This document shows, one piece after another, positions 46,471 through 58,412 of a stretch of DNA of 64,000 bases. The DNA is taken from positions 3,008,845 through 3,072,844 of the forward strand of contig NC_087084.1 of assembly GCF_026151205.1 (NCBI RefSeq), given 5' to 3'. How positions within the stretch are numbered: the stretch's first letter is position 1; each line of letters opens with the position of its first letter. Below the pieces are notes generated by a model, which was not told the origin of the DNA, did no database searches, and saw only the letters and a program-made list of their open reading frames with translations. The DNA is from Bolinopsis microptera (Eukaryota; Ctenophora; Tentaculata; Lobata; Bolinopsidae). The position numbers and the translations under genes are program-made.

Positions 46471-47239
46471 GTGAGTATATTGTTTATCTGATAAGAGGAG
46501 CTACATTTCTGCTATTTTCTGACAAATGTGCTTAGTAAGACCATTTTTGAAATTCTGAATTATTTAACTTAAGTTTCATTTTTGGGCCAAGAAGTATCTC
46601 TGAATACCATCAGAAACCACCTTTTGAAACCTCTTAAAGTGCCACAATTTGTCATAAATGTGTCAAAACTCAAAAGTTAAGCAATTTTGTCATAAAACGG
46701 CAGATTTCTACCTATAGGGCGAGGGAACTCAGGGAATGTGAAATATTCTTTACTTAGTACTATGTCTAACGGTTCATAGATTTTACAACTGTTAAACATA
46801 GGTCACACAGGTAGGACGTAGGTATATTCCTCCGTAAACGGTCAACACCCGAATTAACTTTAATTCTACGTTAACATTTTTCTTCGCCTTCACCGGTCCA
46901 GTATCTCTACTATAATTCAGAGAATTATTTCTGCTGTCTGTACGACCGCCCACGTGCAAATTAGATGAAAAACAGGAATTTAGGTAACAACCAAAAGGTT
47001 CCATAGCAACGGTGTTTTAATGCACACATGCACGTGCAAACTGCAAAGATTGTTTTAACGTCATTTTGATCGGTTTTGTGGTAATTACGTTGTGTTTAAA
47101 GTGTTTTAAATTTAAATCGGCTGTATCTTCGGTTGGGATGGATATTTTTTGATGCGATTAAAACTTTCTTTCGAAGAATACTACTAGCTTCGTCCCTGTT
47201 ACCACGGGCTTTCTAGTATGGTATAATACCTAGCAATGG
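46471..47239. other. Intron DNA
   Basis: No gene or element is recognised between microexon c and the 16-bp satellite. Confidence 0.4.
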
Positions 47240-48611
47240 ATTATCCCACCAGGACATAATCCCACCAGGACATAATCCCACAAGGACATAATCCCACCAG
47301 GACATAATTCCACCAGGACATAATCCCACCAAGACATAATCCCACCAGGACATAATTCCACCAGGACATAATTCCACCAGGACATAATCCCACCATGACA
47401 CAATCCCACCAGGACATAATCCAACCAGGATATAATCCAACCAGGACACAATCCCACCAGGACATAATCCCACCAGGACATAATCCCACCAGGACACATT
47501 TCCACCAGGACATAATCCCACCAGGACATAATTCCACCAGGACATAATTCCACCAGGACATAATTCCACCAGGACATAATTCCACCAGGACATAATTTTA
47601 CCAGGACATAATCCCACCAGGACATAATCCCACCAGGACATAATCCCACCAGGACATAATTCCACCAGGACATAATTCCACCAGGACATAATCCCACCAG
47701 GACATAATCCCACCAGGACATAATCCCACCAGGACATAATCCCACCAGGACATAATCCCACCAGGACATAATCCCACCAGGGCATAATCCCACCAGGACA
47801 TAATCCCACCAGGAGATAATCCAACCAGGATATAATCCAACCAGGACATAATCCCACCAGGATATAATCCCACCAGGACATAATCCCACCAGGACATAAT
47901 CCCACCAGGACATATTCCCACCAGGACATAATCCCACCAGGACATAATCCCACCAGGACATAATCCCACCAGGACATAATCCCACCAGGACATAATCCCA
48001 CCAGGACATAATCTCACCAGGACATAATCCCACCAGGACATAATCCCACCAGGACATAATCCCACCAGGACATAATTCCACCAGGACATAATTCCACCAG
48101 GACATAATTCCACCAGGACATAATCCCACCAGGACATAATCCCACCATGACATAATTCCACCAGGGAATAATCCCACCATGACATAATCCCACCAGGACA
48201 TAATCCCACCATGACATAATTTCACCAGGACATAATCCCACCAGGACATAATCGAATCCCACCAGGACATAATCCCACCAGGACATAATCCCACCAGGAC
48301 ATAATCCCACCAGGACATAATCCCACCAGGTCTAGGTCATAATCCCACCAGGACATAATCCCACCAGGACATAATCCCACCAGGACATAATCCCACCAGA
48401 TCATAATCCCACCAGGACATAATCCCACCAGGACATAATCCCACCAGGACATAATCCCACCAGGACATAATTCCACCAGGACATAATTCCACCATGACAT
48501 AATCCCACCAGGACATAATTCCACCAGGATATAATCCCACAAGTACATAATCCCACCAGGACATAATCCCACCAGGACATAATCCCACCAGGACATAATC
48601 CCACCAGGACG
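47240..48611. repeat. 16-bp satellite CATAATCCCACCAGGA, about 85 copies
   Basis: Because 16 is not a multiple of three, every minus-strand frame reads the same 16-residue cycle (MSWWDYVLVGLCPGGI) without stops, giving several overlapping frames up to 362 aa. Variants (ATTCC, ATGACAT, an inserted TCTAGGT near 48330) are scattered. The array lies in the presumed intron of the coiled-coil gene. Confidence 0.95.
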
Positions 48612-49350
48612 TATTGTTTCTCTATTGGTCGTGTCCGGGTAGTTGATCCAGCCCTGGATATCATCTTCAATTGAACTTCAAGACTAAAGCTTCTGTTATG
48701 TTTCATTTGATGATAAATAGCAATGACTCCATTGTATACCCTTGTCGGTTAATGCTGCGACAACTTCGACTAGTAATGAAATCTATGCCCCTGTCTGTAT
48801 TATATAATCTGTCTTAGGTGTCGTATTACTTCAAAAGACCTGATGACGAAATATTTATGTACCACCTTATCAAATTACACCGTGTTCAAGGATCTTTCTA
48901 GAAAATCATGGAAAAAATAAAATGTTGCGGTTGTGCCTACTACTTTTTAACTTCCTTCATGGCCGATTAATTTTCTGATATATTGAGGTTGCGGTTATAA
49001 CTGTTACTCCATGGTCGGGTAAAGCTGGTATGTTATAGGGCTTGTCGATTGTTCTACTTAGTACTTACATTAGATGAATTTAAACGGTACTCTCTGTTCC
49101 AATGCACGCTCCTGCGTCCTTTAAAACACGCGGCGCTGAAACTTTGATGCGTCACAGGATTTTCGTGTCATCAATTATAGAGCGCGCATATCGTGCCGCG
49201 CACTACACGACTACTGGATTATTTTGTCTCTAAGACCCTAAACTACTAGCTAGAGTGACCTAGACGGCACGTAATCGATTTAACGAGATGTCGTCTAGCC
49301 AGCACCCTAGACCGCGACACGAGATGCAGTCTTTGGAGAACAACACACAA
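48612..49350. other. Unassigned intron DNA upstream of the LINE
   Basis: No gene is visible. The stretch 49100-49330 has more CG than its neighbours and could be a remnant of the LINE 5' side or another element. Confidence 0.35.
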
Positions 49351-49353
49351 GAA

Positions 49354-51426
49354 GAGTAACTTCTTATTTTAACTATTACTTTAAAGTTAGCATATAGAAA
49401 TCCCTGGTTTGACTCAGAGGCCCATGAGGCATACTTGAAGAAAAAAAGAGCTCATGAAAAGTGGAAACTAACCGGCCAACAAAAGGATTATTTTAAGTTT
49501 TGCTCACTAAGAACACAGTTCAAAAATCTATCTGATCAGAAGATGAACGATAATCTATATAACGATGATGACCCTGCATTGATCTCAAAGAAATTCTGGT
49601 CGCATGTAAAATCCTCTTCAAAGAATTCAAGAATACCGGATAGGATGTACCTTAGAGAAACATACAGAGAATCTCCATTAGACAAAGCAAATATGTTCAA
49701 TCAGTATTTCTCAGAACAATTTTCTGACGAATCTAAGTATGATATTGATATTGATTGGAGAAGTGATACTGAATTCGACTTAACTTTCTGTGCAGAGAAT
49801 ATAAAACATCTCTTAAGGAACATTAATTCTAACAAAGCTTGCGGCCCTGACGGTATCCATGGTAAGATACTGAAGAACTGTGCTGGTAGTCTCGCTTGCC
49901 CACTTTCAATTTTATTTGAGATATCATATAACTCCGGTATTATTCCAACTGAATGGAAGCTGGCTCACGTAGTTCCGGTTCACAAGAAGGGTAGTAAGGA
50001 GGACATTGAGAATTATCGGCCGATTTCCCTAACTAGTCTTATAATGAAAACATTTGAACGCCTTATTAAACAGGAACTCTTGAATAAAACAATGCATCTT
50101 CTTGATGATAGACAGCATGGATTTCTTGGAGACAGATCTTGTACCACAAATATGATTAACTTTATTGACAGTGTCACGCTATCCCTCAATGACTGTTCGA
50201 CTATAAGTGTAGACATCATTTACTTTGATTTTGCTAAAGCCTTTGATTCTGTAAATCATGATCTTATTCTTAAGAAACTTAAACTCGTCTTTAATATTGA
50301 AGGAAGGCTACTCAAATTCCTAACCAACTATCTTAGTGAACGGGAACAATGTGTGTTAGTTGATGGTAGACATTCAGAGATCAAACCTGTTTTGTCTGGA
50401 GTTCCTCAAGGCTCCGTCCTAGGTCCCATTCTATTTGTCTTATTCATAAACGATCTTCCCATGAGATTAAGTTCAGGCACAAATTTGGTACTTTATGCTG
50501 ATGACACGAAAATATGGAGTCCTATTAAATCATACAACGATTATTGCACACTTCAGAATAACATAAATGAACTTAATTCTTGGAGCATAGAAAATAAGAT
50601 GCGATTCCATCCATCAAAGTGTAAAGTCCTCTCTATTCCTGGAAAGAAATTCAGCAGTAGGATATTACCTATTCCATTTATCAGATTTCAATATTTGCTC
50701 GGTAATACTCCCTTAGATTACACCAGTACGGAAACAGATCTTGGAGTCGTTATAAATCAGGGCTTTCGTTTTGAAGAACACATAACTAAAATATTGTCCA
50801 AAGCTAACCAAAAATTTGGACTGCTGAAACGCACTTGCTCATTTGTCCAAGATGAGAGACGAAGAAGAAATTTATACCTTGCACTTGTTAGAAGTCAATT
50901 TGAACACTGTTCCCAAATCTGGCGTCCATTTAATAAAACACAACTAGATAAGATGGATGCTTTTCAAAAAAGGTGTATTAAGTGGATTTTTGATGAGGAA
51001 TTCACAAGCTATCAGTCCTTTGAAAACTATACTTACAAATGTCATCAATTGAAAATCCTTCCTCTCAGCAAGAGGTTTGAATTGAATGACCTGACCTTGT
51101 TTCACAAAATAGTCAATGGTGTATGCACACAAGAGCTTCCTAATTACTTACAACTATACAAAGGAAGCACACGCTTAAGATCATGTCACCATGACAGCCT
51201 AAGTTATGTAACGACTCTTGTTCAAACACAGTGTAATAGCAGTCTCCTTAAGAAATCATTCTTTTATCGGACACATCTGCTCTGGAATAAACTTCCTCTC
51301 GAAATAAGAGACCATAGCTGTCCTGATATCTTCAAGGCCAAACTTAAGGATCACCTATGGTCGGAAATGCTACCCACAGATCCAAACGATAGTCACGCTG
51401 AATTCTACCTGTCTGATAATGATTAG
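49354..51426 (+). CDS. Non-LTR retrotransposon reverse transcriptase (5'-truncated, frame intact)
   Basis: The frame opens after a stop near 49353 and runs to TAG at 51424; an ATG-independent portion (LAYRNPWFDSEAHEAYLKKK) precedes the rest. After a spacer with FWSHVKSSSK, the RT begins near NKACGPDGIHGKI and shows VPVHKKGS, NYRPISLTS, DFAKAFDSV (catalytic Asp), SGVPQGSVLGP and LYADDTK (catalytic YADD), followed by the usual thumb and post-RT region (LVRSQFEHCSQIW, LWNKLPLEI). No apurinic endonuclease domain is present upstream, so the copy is truncated at its 5' end as is common for LINEs. All catalytic residues remain, and there is no internal stop, so the insertion is young. It is CR1/Jockey-like in general; the clade is not determined. 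Confidence 0.92.
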
Positions 51427-52263
51427 ATGCATCTCATTTCTCCCAATGCCAATTCTCTAATCTAAAATAACCGATCCAAACTATTTAAGGGGTTAGGGGT
51501 GGGTTGGGTTGTGGGTTGGGTTTTTAAAAGTATTGTATGATATAATCTATTTCATTAAAAAGTTAACAAATTATTAACATTATGATATTTTATGCACGCT
51601 GTATTTTATTATTGCACAATCATCTCTATTACTATATATCTTACATTTATATGTGTTGATTGTATGAAATGTTTTGTCAGGGACCATATTTTGTAGGTGT
51701 AATTTTTGCACGAACTACGTTCTGGTTTCCCGTCATTATAGTACATAGAAATCACTTTTTTACCGTGTTATTTTCATGCAATTACATTGATGTATGTACT
51801 ATTTTGAAAAGATTTTCAATAAAAAAAGAGGAATTCTTTATAATTTACTCCCGTACCTTTTCATACAAATATACAAATTGCATCGTCATGAGAAGGTTTT
51901 CGCTTTGGCAATGGAGTTGATTCAATGTGCCATGATTACTTATCAAGTGTTAAAACGATCAATCAAATTCATTTATTTCAAATTTATTACTTCGCTTTGT
52001 GGCTATACAATTTGAATTAAGCCCGGAAATGGTAGTTCAGTGAGCAAAGAATGAGGAGGTGTGGTAGGCCCTTGCAAACATTCAACTAAGATATATTCTT
52101 ATGTCCATGATTTAATAAGATGGGCTCACGACTTTCCACTAACACAACTGCAGTTGTATAATTAATTACTGAAATTCTACATAACACAATTCGGTTCTCT
52201 TAGAATACCCAATAATATGCTGACCTATGTCCTATCTGATCTGATCGATGTCCGTATCCTCAG
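51427..52263. other. LINE 3' UTR followed by intron DNA
   Basis: GGGTTGGGTTGTGGGTTGGG at 51498-51520 lies within the probable 3' UTR of the LINE. No poly(A) or target duplication was resolved. The rest, up to the acceptor at 52263, holds no gene. Confidence 0.45.
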
Positions 52264-52434
52264 GAATTAAAAATAACTAGCTGTCTGAGGCAATCTAAGG
52301 AGAAATACGAAGCATTACACGCCGTGACGACCACATTGTATCAGAAATACGAGAAGCTGAAACTGGAACGTGACAAATTTCGTGACGAGAACACTAGTTT
52401 AAAAGAAGAAATAAGACGGTTGAAAACGAGATGA
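52264..52434 (+). CDS. Unidentified coiled-coil protein gene, last exon
   Basis: After CCTCAG the exon encodes 56 residues: ELKITSCLRQSKEKYEALHA, a short linker, YQKYEKLKLERDKF, then RDENTSLKEEIRRLKTR and a TGA stop. Leucines and charged residues fall in heptad spacing, so the C-terminus is a coiled coil, probably for oligomerisation. The upstream exons a-c join in frame. The reading is clean, codons are unlike the surrounding repeats, and the stop lies just before AT-rich flank. The family is not recognised; cytoskeletal, centrosomal or leucine-zipper-type proteins are all possible. Confidence 0.65.
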   Translation, partial: ELKITSCLRQSKEKYEALHAVTTTLYQKYEKLKLERDKFRDENTSLKEEIRRLKTR

Positions 52435-54812
52435 AATGATGCACAAATTTTGTATTAGATCGTGTTTTTACTTTATAATACGGTTCTGATGAATCTCAAT
52501 CCTATAGGAGCCATTGTTCGTCGTAGGCATTAACGAAAACCTCTTGATTTCTGATATATTCTGTATTCAACTCAAAAACATACCAAATTTTAGACTGATA
52601 GCTTCAAATATTATGCTACATTTAATGTGTACAAAATATCTCAAAATTTTTCAAGAAGTTCTCGTTGATTGTGTCGTAGTTTTCTATTTTTATACCTCGT
52701 TTAATGTGTCTGTTAAGTTAGAAGAGTGTTGCTCTGTCTAGCTACTGCTTATTCTTGTGGTTTTTTCCAAAGAAATTTGTTTCTAAAGATATTCGGATTT
52801 GTGGATACAATGTCAACCTGCTCTCCTTTTTCAAATTTACTTGTAACTTAGTGGTCAATTAGAGAAAAATGGGGTTGTGTTATTGACAAAATGTAAGGGA
52901 GAATCAAGTTGGCAGTGTACCACAGGGGTAGTTTATAATTGCGGTAATACTACCTATTGTATAACGCTTCCTCGTTTGGAATGCTTTCTTATACTGCGTA
53001 TTTTCCATATGTAATCTAGTTTTTATTGTCTGTGAAGCTTTTTTTATAAATATATTCCGGTTAAGCTTGGTGCCACTCGATGTCGAGATTAAACATGTTT
53101 CACTGGTCCCACCAGTCCAACTTTAGATAAATTGTCAGGGTCACGCTGCTGAATAATGTATTTTTAATACAGTCTCTCCGAAAGCTTTGGGACGTCCATA
53201 ATGCTTCTTAAAACGAAAATAATTTGTTTGATCGTCTATCATTCTTATTACGTATGATCAGGATGTCGCACTTTGGTCTATTAGTAGGAAGATTTATTGC
53301 AATGATCTCTTGATTTTAACAGTTCGGAAATATTTTCTTTGTAGTCGAGCATGTCACATAGTTAATAGTGTGGATTGAATCAGATTTCACGATTTAGGAT
53401 TGATGTTAACTGGATATGATGGTTGTGGTAGGCTAGCCATGACTAAATATGAGATATGATATCTGCATTTGCTTAAAGAAGGGTGGCTACTATAGTAGCC
53501 TAATATGCTAACAGAGTTGCCGTGGGTAATTCACATAAAAATTAGCGCGGCCCTGAATTAACACCAATGTCGTTCAGAGCCGTGTTAATAAAGAGCCGCG
53601 CTAATTTCGATGTACATACAGGACCCACGGATGAAGATTTTAGACATGATGTCATGTTAGGAAATAATGTGGCTTATCTTTTGTTACCTTGGTAACCCAG
53701 TTTTGTCATTGTTATGGGGTCGTTTACATGTTACTCAAATGCAAATGGTTGGAGAAAATCACCGAAATATTTAAAAGCTGATCAATATCGTGTGATTGAT
53801 TGACAGGAATGAAAAGTATGCAAAAGTATCACGTGATATGTGAAGGACCCAAGTTTGAACCCAGATTGTGGTTGTTAAGGGCAAGATTAGGATTGATTAT
53901 ATATTCTTTTGATTAGTGATACAACTTTTTCTATAGAATTCTGCGATTGTAGTTGCTCGATATGAACAGTTTAGATATCTACGGGGCACTTCGTTCAACG
54001 GGGCCAGGATTGATATTCGCATAAGTTCGATCTACGCTCGTAAAATTATTCTGTTAACAGAAAATTGATTGTCACCAACATTGACCAGTGTAAAACTGTT
54101 CCAATCTCGGTGACCCACATTTACGAAGGGAGGCCGGAGAGTACATAAAATTGCAAAAATGTAAACCAACTTTATACTACCATTGGTCCGATCATGGCTG
54201 CAAGTTTGTACCAGTTAACAAATTATGTGAGATGAAAATCTGGTTCATGGCCTAATTTTTGCATAAATCTTGTCAATAATAAATTCTACTCGAAGCAACG
54301 CAGTGCTTCCGACGATATGAAATCTGATTTTGGGATAGAAAACTTTTTTATCGACTTGTTAAGTGAGTAAAACTGTAGCCTTAGTGATAAATTGTTTCGT
54401 AATGAGAAGCGGAATATTTGAGATACGATCATCAATCTGAGACTGCGTAAAAAACTTATCTTGTCTGGCAAAAAGATTATTTAGAAAATATTTAATTTGC
54501 GATTTTTGCAATTATCCTAAATAAATATGAAATATGATAGATATGAACAAAAAGTGATTAGATAAATAGTGGTTAGACCATTTATTATATCTGAGATATA
54601 CACTATAATAGTTTCGTTGTGGTTATAAAACCAGTACAAAATGACTGGCGGAAAATAGTGGACTCTTTCATGATTTTAATGAACCACTGCTTGGACGTGG
54701 GAGTTAGGATGAGGTGATCAACCCAGTTCATTCATCTTAATATAACTACTATATAATATAATAACTATATAATATAATAACTATACCGGTTAAAGCAGAA
54801 ACATTAGTTGTA
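52435..54812. other. 3' flank and intergenic DNA
   Basis: No supported gene. An imperfect hairpin lies at about 53538-53612 (AAATTAGCGCGGC with GCCGCGCTAATTT, and AATTAACAC with GTGTTAAT), probably a small MITE. Confidence 0.5.
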
Positions 54813-55146
54813 CAGTAAAACCCCTATTTAACGTACCCGGCCCCGATTAATAGCGTAGCTAGACCCCGACTAACCGTGATCCCAATTTACAGTACCTCTC
54901 CCCTTTTTAAAATGTTTTAAAGATGACTAAATTTTAGTCGATATCACATGATCTTTTATAAATACGGCTTATAAATGAGACCATGAGTCGAGCATCCCAA
55001 TCTTGTAACTACCCCTTCGGTGCTTGCCAACCCTTACACTTGATTGGAAACCAGTATTGTGCGGTGAAAACCATACGATACGACTGGGATTCAAAAATAA
55101 TTCTATTTCCTTTCCCCAAACTGTACAATAAATCGGGGTTTTACTG
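54813..55146. mobile_element. 334-bp pogo/Tc1-type MITE with TA target site
   Basis: CAGTAAAACCCCTATTTA at the left end and AATCGGGGTTTTACTG at the right, flanked by TA at 54811-54812 and 55147-55148. CAGT ends with TA duplication are typical of the pogo branch of Tc1/mariner. Non-coding. Confidence 0.8.
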
Positions 55147-55667
55147 TATATAGTTGTTGTAGTAGGCTGTTCTGTGTTTTATGATATTGTTCCGTCTTAA
55201 CTACATCCGCAGTTAAGTCAGAACAGGTACTACTCAGTTTTGTGGGCAACATTATTTGAAATGTCTTCCACCAGCCATTTTGTACTGATAATATAATCCG
55301 GTAAATAAACTGATGATTTGTAAAAATATTCGTTGTTGAAGTTTCAAAAACCTACATTTTGTCGTTACTTCTATTCCTCCTTACCGAGCTTGCTAGTCAG
55401 AGCCTATTGCTCGATCCTCTCACGGAGAGAATGTGCAAGAACAAAGAACGGATGATGATTAATTGCTACAACGTGTAGCAAGGCGAAGTATATACAATAA
55501 TCAATATTAAATAAAGCGCGCGCCGGTTTGCAGTCCATTAACATGAGGCATCAATAAATCTAACGGGTCGATCGTCTGTAAGTACAAGTTATATGATATG
55601 TTATTTGTTATTAAATTTTTGAGTGCGCGTGATCAGGCTTTAGTTTTACTTTACTGGGCAGCGCTTT
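55147..55667. other. Unassigned DNA
   Basis: No gene; a short GCGCGC tract lies near 55515. Confidence 0.4.
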
Positions 55668-55785
55668 AATTGACGATGTCAATTCATGGCAGCTCGGCGC
55701 GGCACAGTAGCGCATCCCGCCGATCTGTCGCTGTGAGAAGCCTCATTGAGTGCGCGGCGCGGCACAGTAACGCATCGCGCTACAA
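55668..55785 (-). mobile_element. GC-rich MITE family A, copy 3
   Basis: Nearly identical to 17927-18046, including the doubled CGGCGCGGCACAGTA. Confidence 0.7.
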
Positions 55786-55984
55786 GGCAGCGCTCAGCCT
55801 GTCATTCCGCGCCGCCTAATTTCTGTTTATGAACATGATAGCCTGAGGTCCCCAGGTAAGGTAAGCTTTACTATGCGCAGCCCGCGCGTTTTTGGTTTAG
55901 AAAAGCTTGGAGGACTTCAACGCGTTAACGGGTGATATAGATATTCGTAAAATATTGGATGATGATTAATCACTCTACACTCGA

Positions 55985-56270
55985 CTGTCACGTGACTTTT
56001 TCAACCCGTTCTCTAGCTGGTTCTGAACGACTTTTCGAAACCCTAACCCTCTAATCTGATCCCAACCCTAACCCTAACCCTATCCTTAACAAAAACATAT
56101 GCTGAAACCCTAACCCTAACGAGAAATTAGACTAACTTCCTTATACGGTCATATCACGTGATCTAGACAGTTTTTCGCCAATATCTCGTCAGGGGAGCAT
56201 TTTAACCCTATGTCATGGGGGGTGATTCGGAATCAGCGTCCGAAAATACATCGATTGAAGTTGGTTACAA
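55985..56270. mobile_element. Dispersed repeat D with CCCTAA units, copy 2
   Basis: It contains CCCAACCCTAACCCTAACCC at 56061-56080 and AAACCCTAACCCTAACGAG at about 56105, with the same flanking order as 30100-30330. It is embedded in MITE family E-like DNA (ATATTCGTAAAATATTGG at 55944 and GACCGTCGACGAG at 56348). Confidence 0.7.
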
Positions 56271-56361
56271 CCGTCGGGGGCCCTTTTAGAACAATCTCGA
56301 AGATCGACTGTAGAGTGATTTAGCACGCTCGTAATATATTTGTTTTGGACCGTCGACGAGT

Positions 56362-56456
56362 CTTGTCATACGTTGTATAACCCGCCGCGCACGAGTGCAA
56401 ACTTTACAGTAGTTACAGGGGTGAAACGACCGTGGGGGATCACGATGTGATACAAG
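56362..56456. mobile_element. MITE family B, copy 2, nested in family E
   Basis: TCTTGTCATACGTTGT and GATGTGATACAAGA ends interrupt the family E phrase CCGTCGACGAGTCCAACTC after CGAG, and CGAG follows again on the right. Intact family E copies (58551) show the uninterrupted phrase, so this is a nested insertion with a 4-5-bp duplication. Confidence 0.75.
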
Positions 56457-56701
56457 ACGAGTCCAACTCGGCGCGCGTCCTGGTAGGTTGTAAACCTACA
56501 ATCGACGCGCCGCGCAAACTATTATTCTTACTTGCATCATTGATATGACTATATCGTTGCTCATGCTTTATTAATTTGCAGAGCAACGATCTGGAACGAT
56601 TGACATTGCGTCTAACGTCTTACTGGGCCGAGCTCAGCCTGTCATTCCGCCTAATCTCTATTATGTTTATGAACATGATAGCTTGAGGTCCCCAGTGCAG
56701 G

Positions 56702-56827
56702 TTGTAGCGCGATGCACTACTGGGTCGCGCGCGCATCAAATAATGCTTCTCGCAACCACCTTCGGTAGATCGGCGAGATGCACCACTGTGCCTCACCGAG
56801 CTGCGAAGGATTGACATCGTGAATCAA
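56702..56827 (+). mobile_element. GC-rich MITE family A, copy 4
   Basis: Same orientation as copy 1 at 1217-1334, with an 8-bp longer middle (CAACCACC before TTCGGTAG). Confidence 0.7.
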
Positions 56828-57106
56828 GTCCCCAGGTAACATCGCGTCATGTCAATCAAAGAAAAGCATGATAAAAGTAATTTTTGGTTTAAATTTTATT
56901 TTCAATTTTGGGCCGAAAATGGCCATTTTTGAACGTTTTTATGTTTTACAATATTCTAATTTTGTATTTTGATTCAATTAAAATTAAATGATATCAATGC
57001 TTCAAATATTTTGGTTTTTAGCATTTTTCAATTAATACCGCATTTAATAATAGTAACAAGTAAAGTCAAGTAAAATATTTTACTAGTATCACATTCACAT
57101 AACCAC
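56828..57106. other. Unassigned AT-rich DNA
   Basis: No gene or repeat with clear ends is seen. Confidence 0.35.
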
Positions 57107-57245
57107 TTAACGGGTGATACTCGTAAAATATCTGTTCCATATATAATTGGACCATGTCGCCGAGTCCAACTTGGCGCGCGTCCTGGTAGGTTGTAAACCT
57201 ACAATCAATATATGGAACAGATATTTTACGAGTATCACCCGTTAA
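57107..57245. mobile_element. MITE family E, complete copy with TTAA at both ends
   Basis: TTAACGGGTGATACTCGTAA begins a terminal repeat of about 38 bp that returns inverted at 57206-57245. The middle holds GTCCAACTTGGCGCGCG and a GTAGGTTGTAAACCTAC hairpin. TTAA at both ends may be the target duplication. Confidence 0.85.
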
Positions 57246-58127
57246 CAAATAACCACGAGTCTTCGTGCCCAGGAAAACCTACCGGCTGGGGTATATCTCC
57301 AAAAGTAAAATAGATAGAACCTTCCGGTTTTCAACAAAATGTCCGTCTCGTAAATTTAAAGGAGGCTCCCCAGGAGCACAATTTGGGACAACTTAGATTT
57401 TGAATTAAACTGAAAAGTTTGATTTTTGGCTAAATAAAAGATCGCAGCTTTTAAACTTTGCAAAGTCATGTCGTTGTCATAACTACTAAACTAAATGCAG
57501 CGTGCGAAAGGTAAACTCGATGTGACGCGCGACGCCAAACGTGCTGTTGAAAATCTATCACCTCTAGCAAGCCCAGCAGGCGGTAAGGTTTTCTGGGTGT
57601 ACTACGTGACTCGCTACTGCAAGCACGAGGGCTTTAGTAAGAGCATTTATTTGACATGACAGTTCAGTATTTAATCATCGAAACAAGTTTATAGATCGAT
57701 TACATTTTTTCGGGTGCTGCGCGCATTATGAAAATCCGTGAAAACAATCGAGCGCTACGATAAAATCTTTCCTAGCAGTACATTGACAGACTCGTTATAT
57801 TATGCTTATTGAACTGTATATGTGAAGTGTCTGTATCTGTTTGAGTTATGTCAAGGACGTTCTTTTATCTTTAATGTGGCTCTTTTTGAATAGTTTTAAC
57901 AATTTCACAATACTATAGTATGCTGATATAGTTTTTAGGTTTACAATGCAGTACGTCTGTACTGAAGGGTACCCCTATAATAACTTAAATGTTAGATGTT
58001 TGGCAGGGTCAGGTTCCGCCTCATTTGAAATAAATTAATCCTTCGATCTTGCAATTATCGATCAATGAGGAGAAACTCTGCCAATTAATCTGGAATCTAA
58101 TAAGGGTACCCTTCACCCGAAACAGCG
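57246..58127. other. Unassigned DNA
   Basis: The block at 57540-57640 (GGCGGTAAGGTTTTCTGGGT, then CTACTGCAAGC) is related to 1428-1450 and 1945-1965, so it is another piece of the repeat at 1464-1900. No gene. Confidence 0.45.
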
Positions 58128-58130
58128 TTA

Positions 58131-58362
58131 CAGTGGAGTTCCTACCTACGAGTGAAGCTAATGTCAGCCGCGCCGCAAGGCTGACATTTGACATTATCAT
58201 ACTCTGCATACACCGCGCCACCTTTCAGGCGCCTTTTCCCACCTACGAGTGAAGCTAATGTCAGCCGCGCCGCAAGGCTGACATTATCATACTCTGGATA
58301 CACCGCGCCACCTTTCAGGCGCGCCACCTCTCAGTTTTCACTCGTAGGTGGGAACTCCACTG
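58131..58362. mobile_element. 232-bp MITE with CAGTGGAGTTCC ends and 3-bp TTA duplication
   Basis: The left end CAGTGGAGTTCCTACCTACG and the right end CGTAGGTGGGAACTCCACTG are inverted repeats, flanked by TTA at 58128-58130 and 58363-58365. Inside, a block of about 105 bp (ACGAGTGAAGCTAATGTCAG onward) is tandemly doubled. A 3-bp TTA duplication suggests the PIF/Harbinger type. Confidence 0.8.
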
Positions 58363-58412
58363 TTAACCTATTCAATGAAACAAGAAATTTTTTTAATGAA
58401 ACCAGAAATTTA

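Noticed and set aside
47213..48706. Long overlapping minus-strand frames (up to 362 aa) of MSWWDYVLVGLCPGG repeats
   Set aside because: They are created by a 16-bp satellite that lacks stops in every minus frame; no other gene sign.
56041..56125. True telomere or chromosome end
   Set aside because: Only a few CCCTAA units, flanked by the same dispersed repeat as at 30.1 kb; interstitial.
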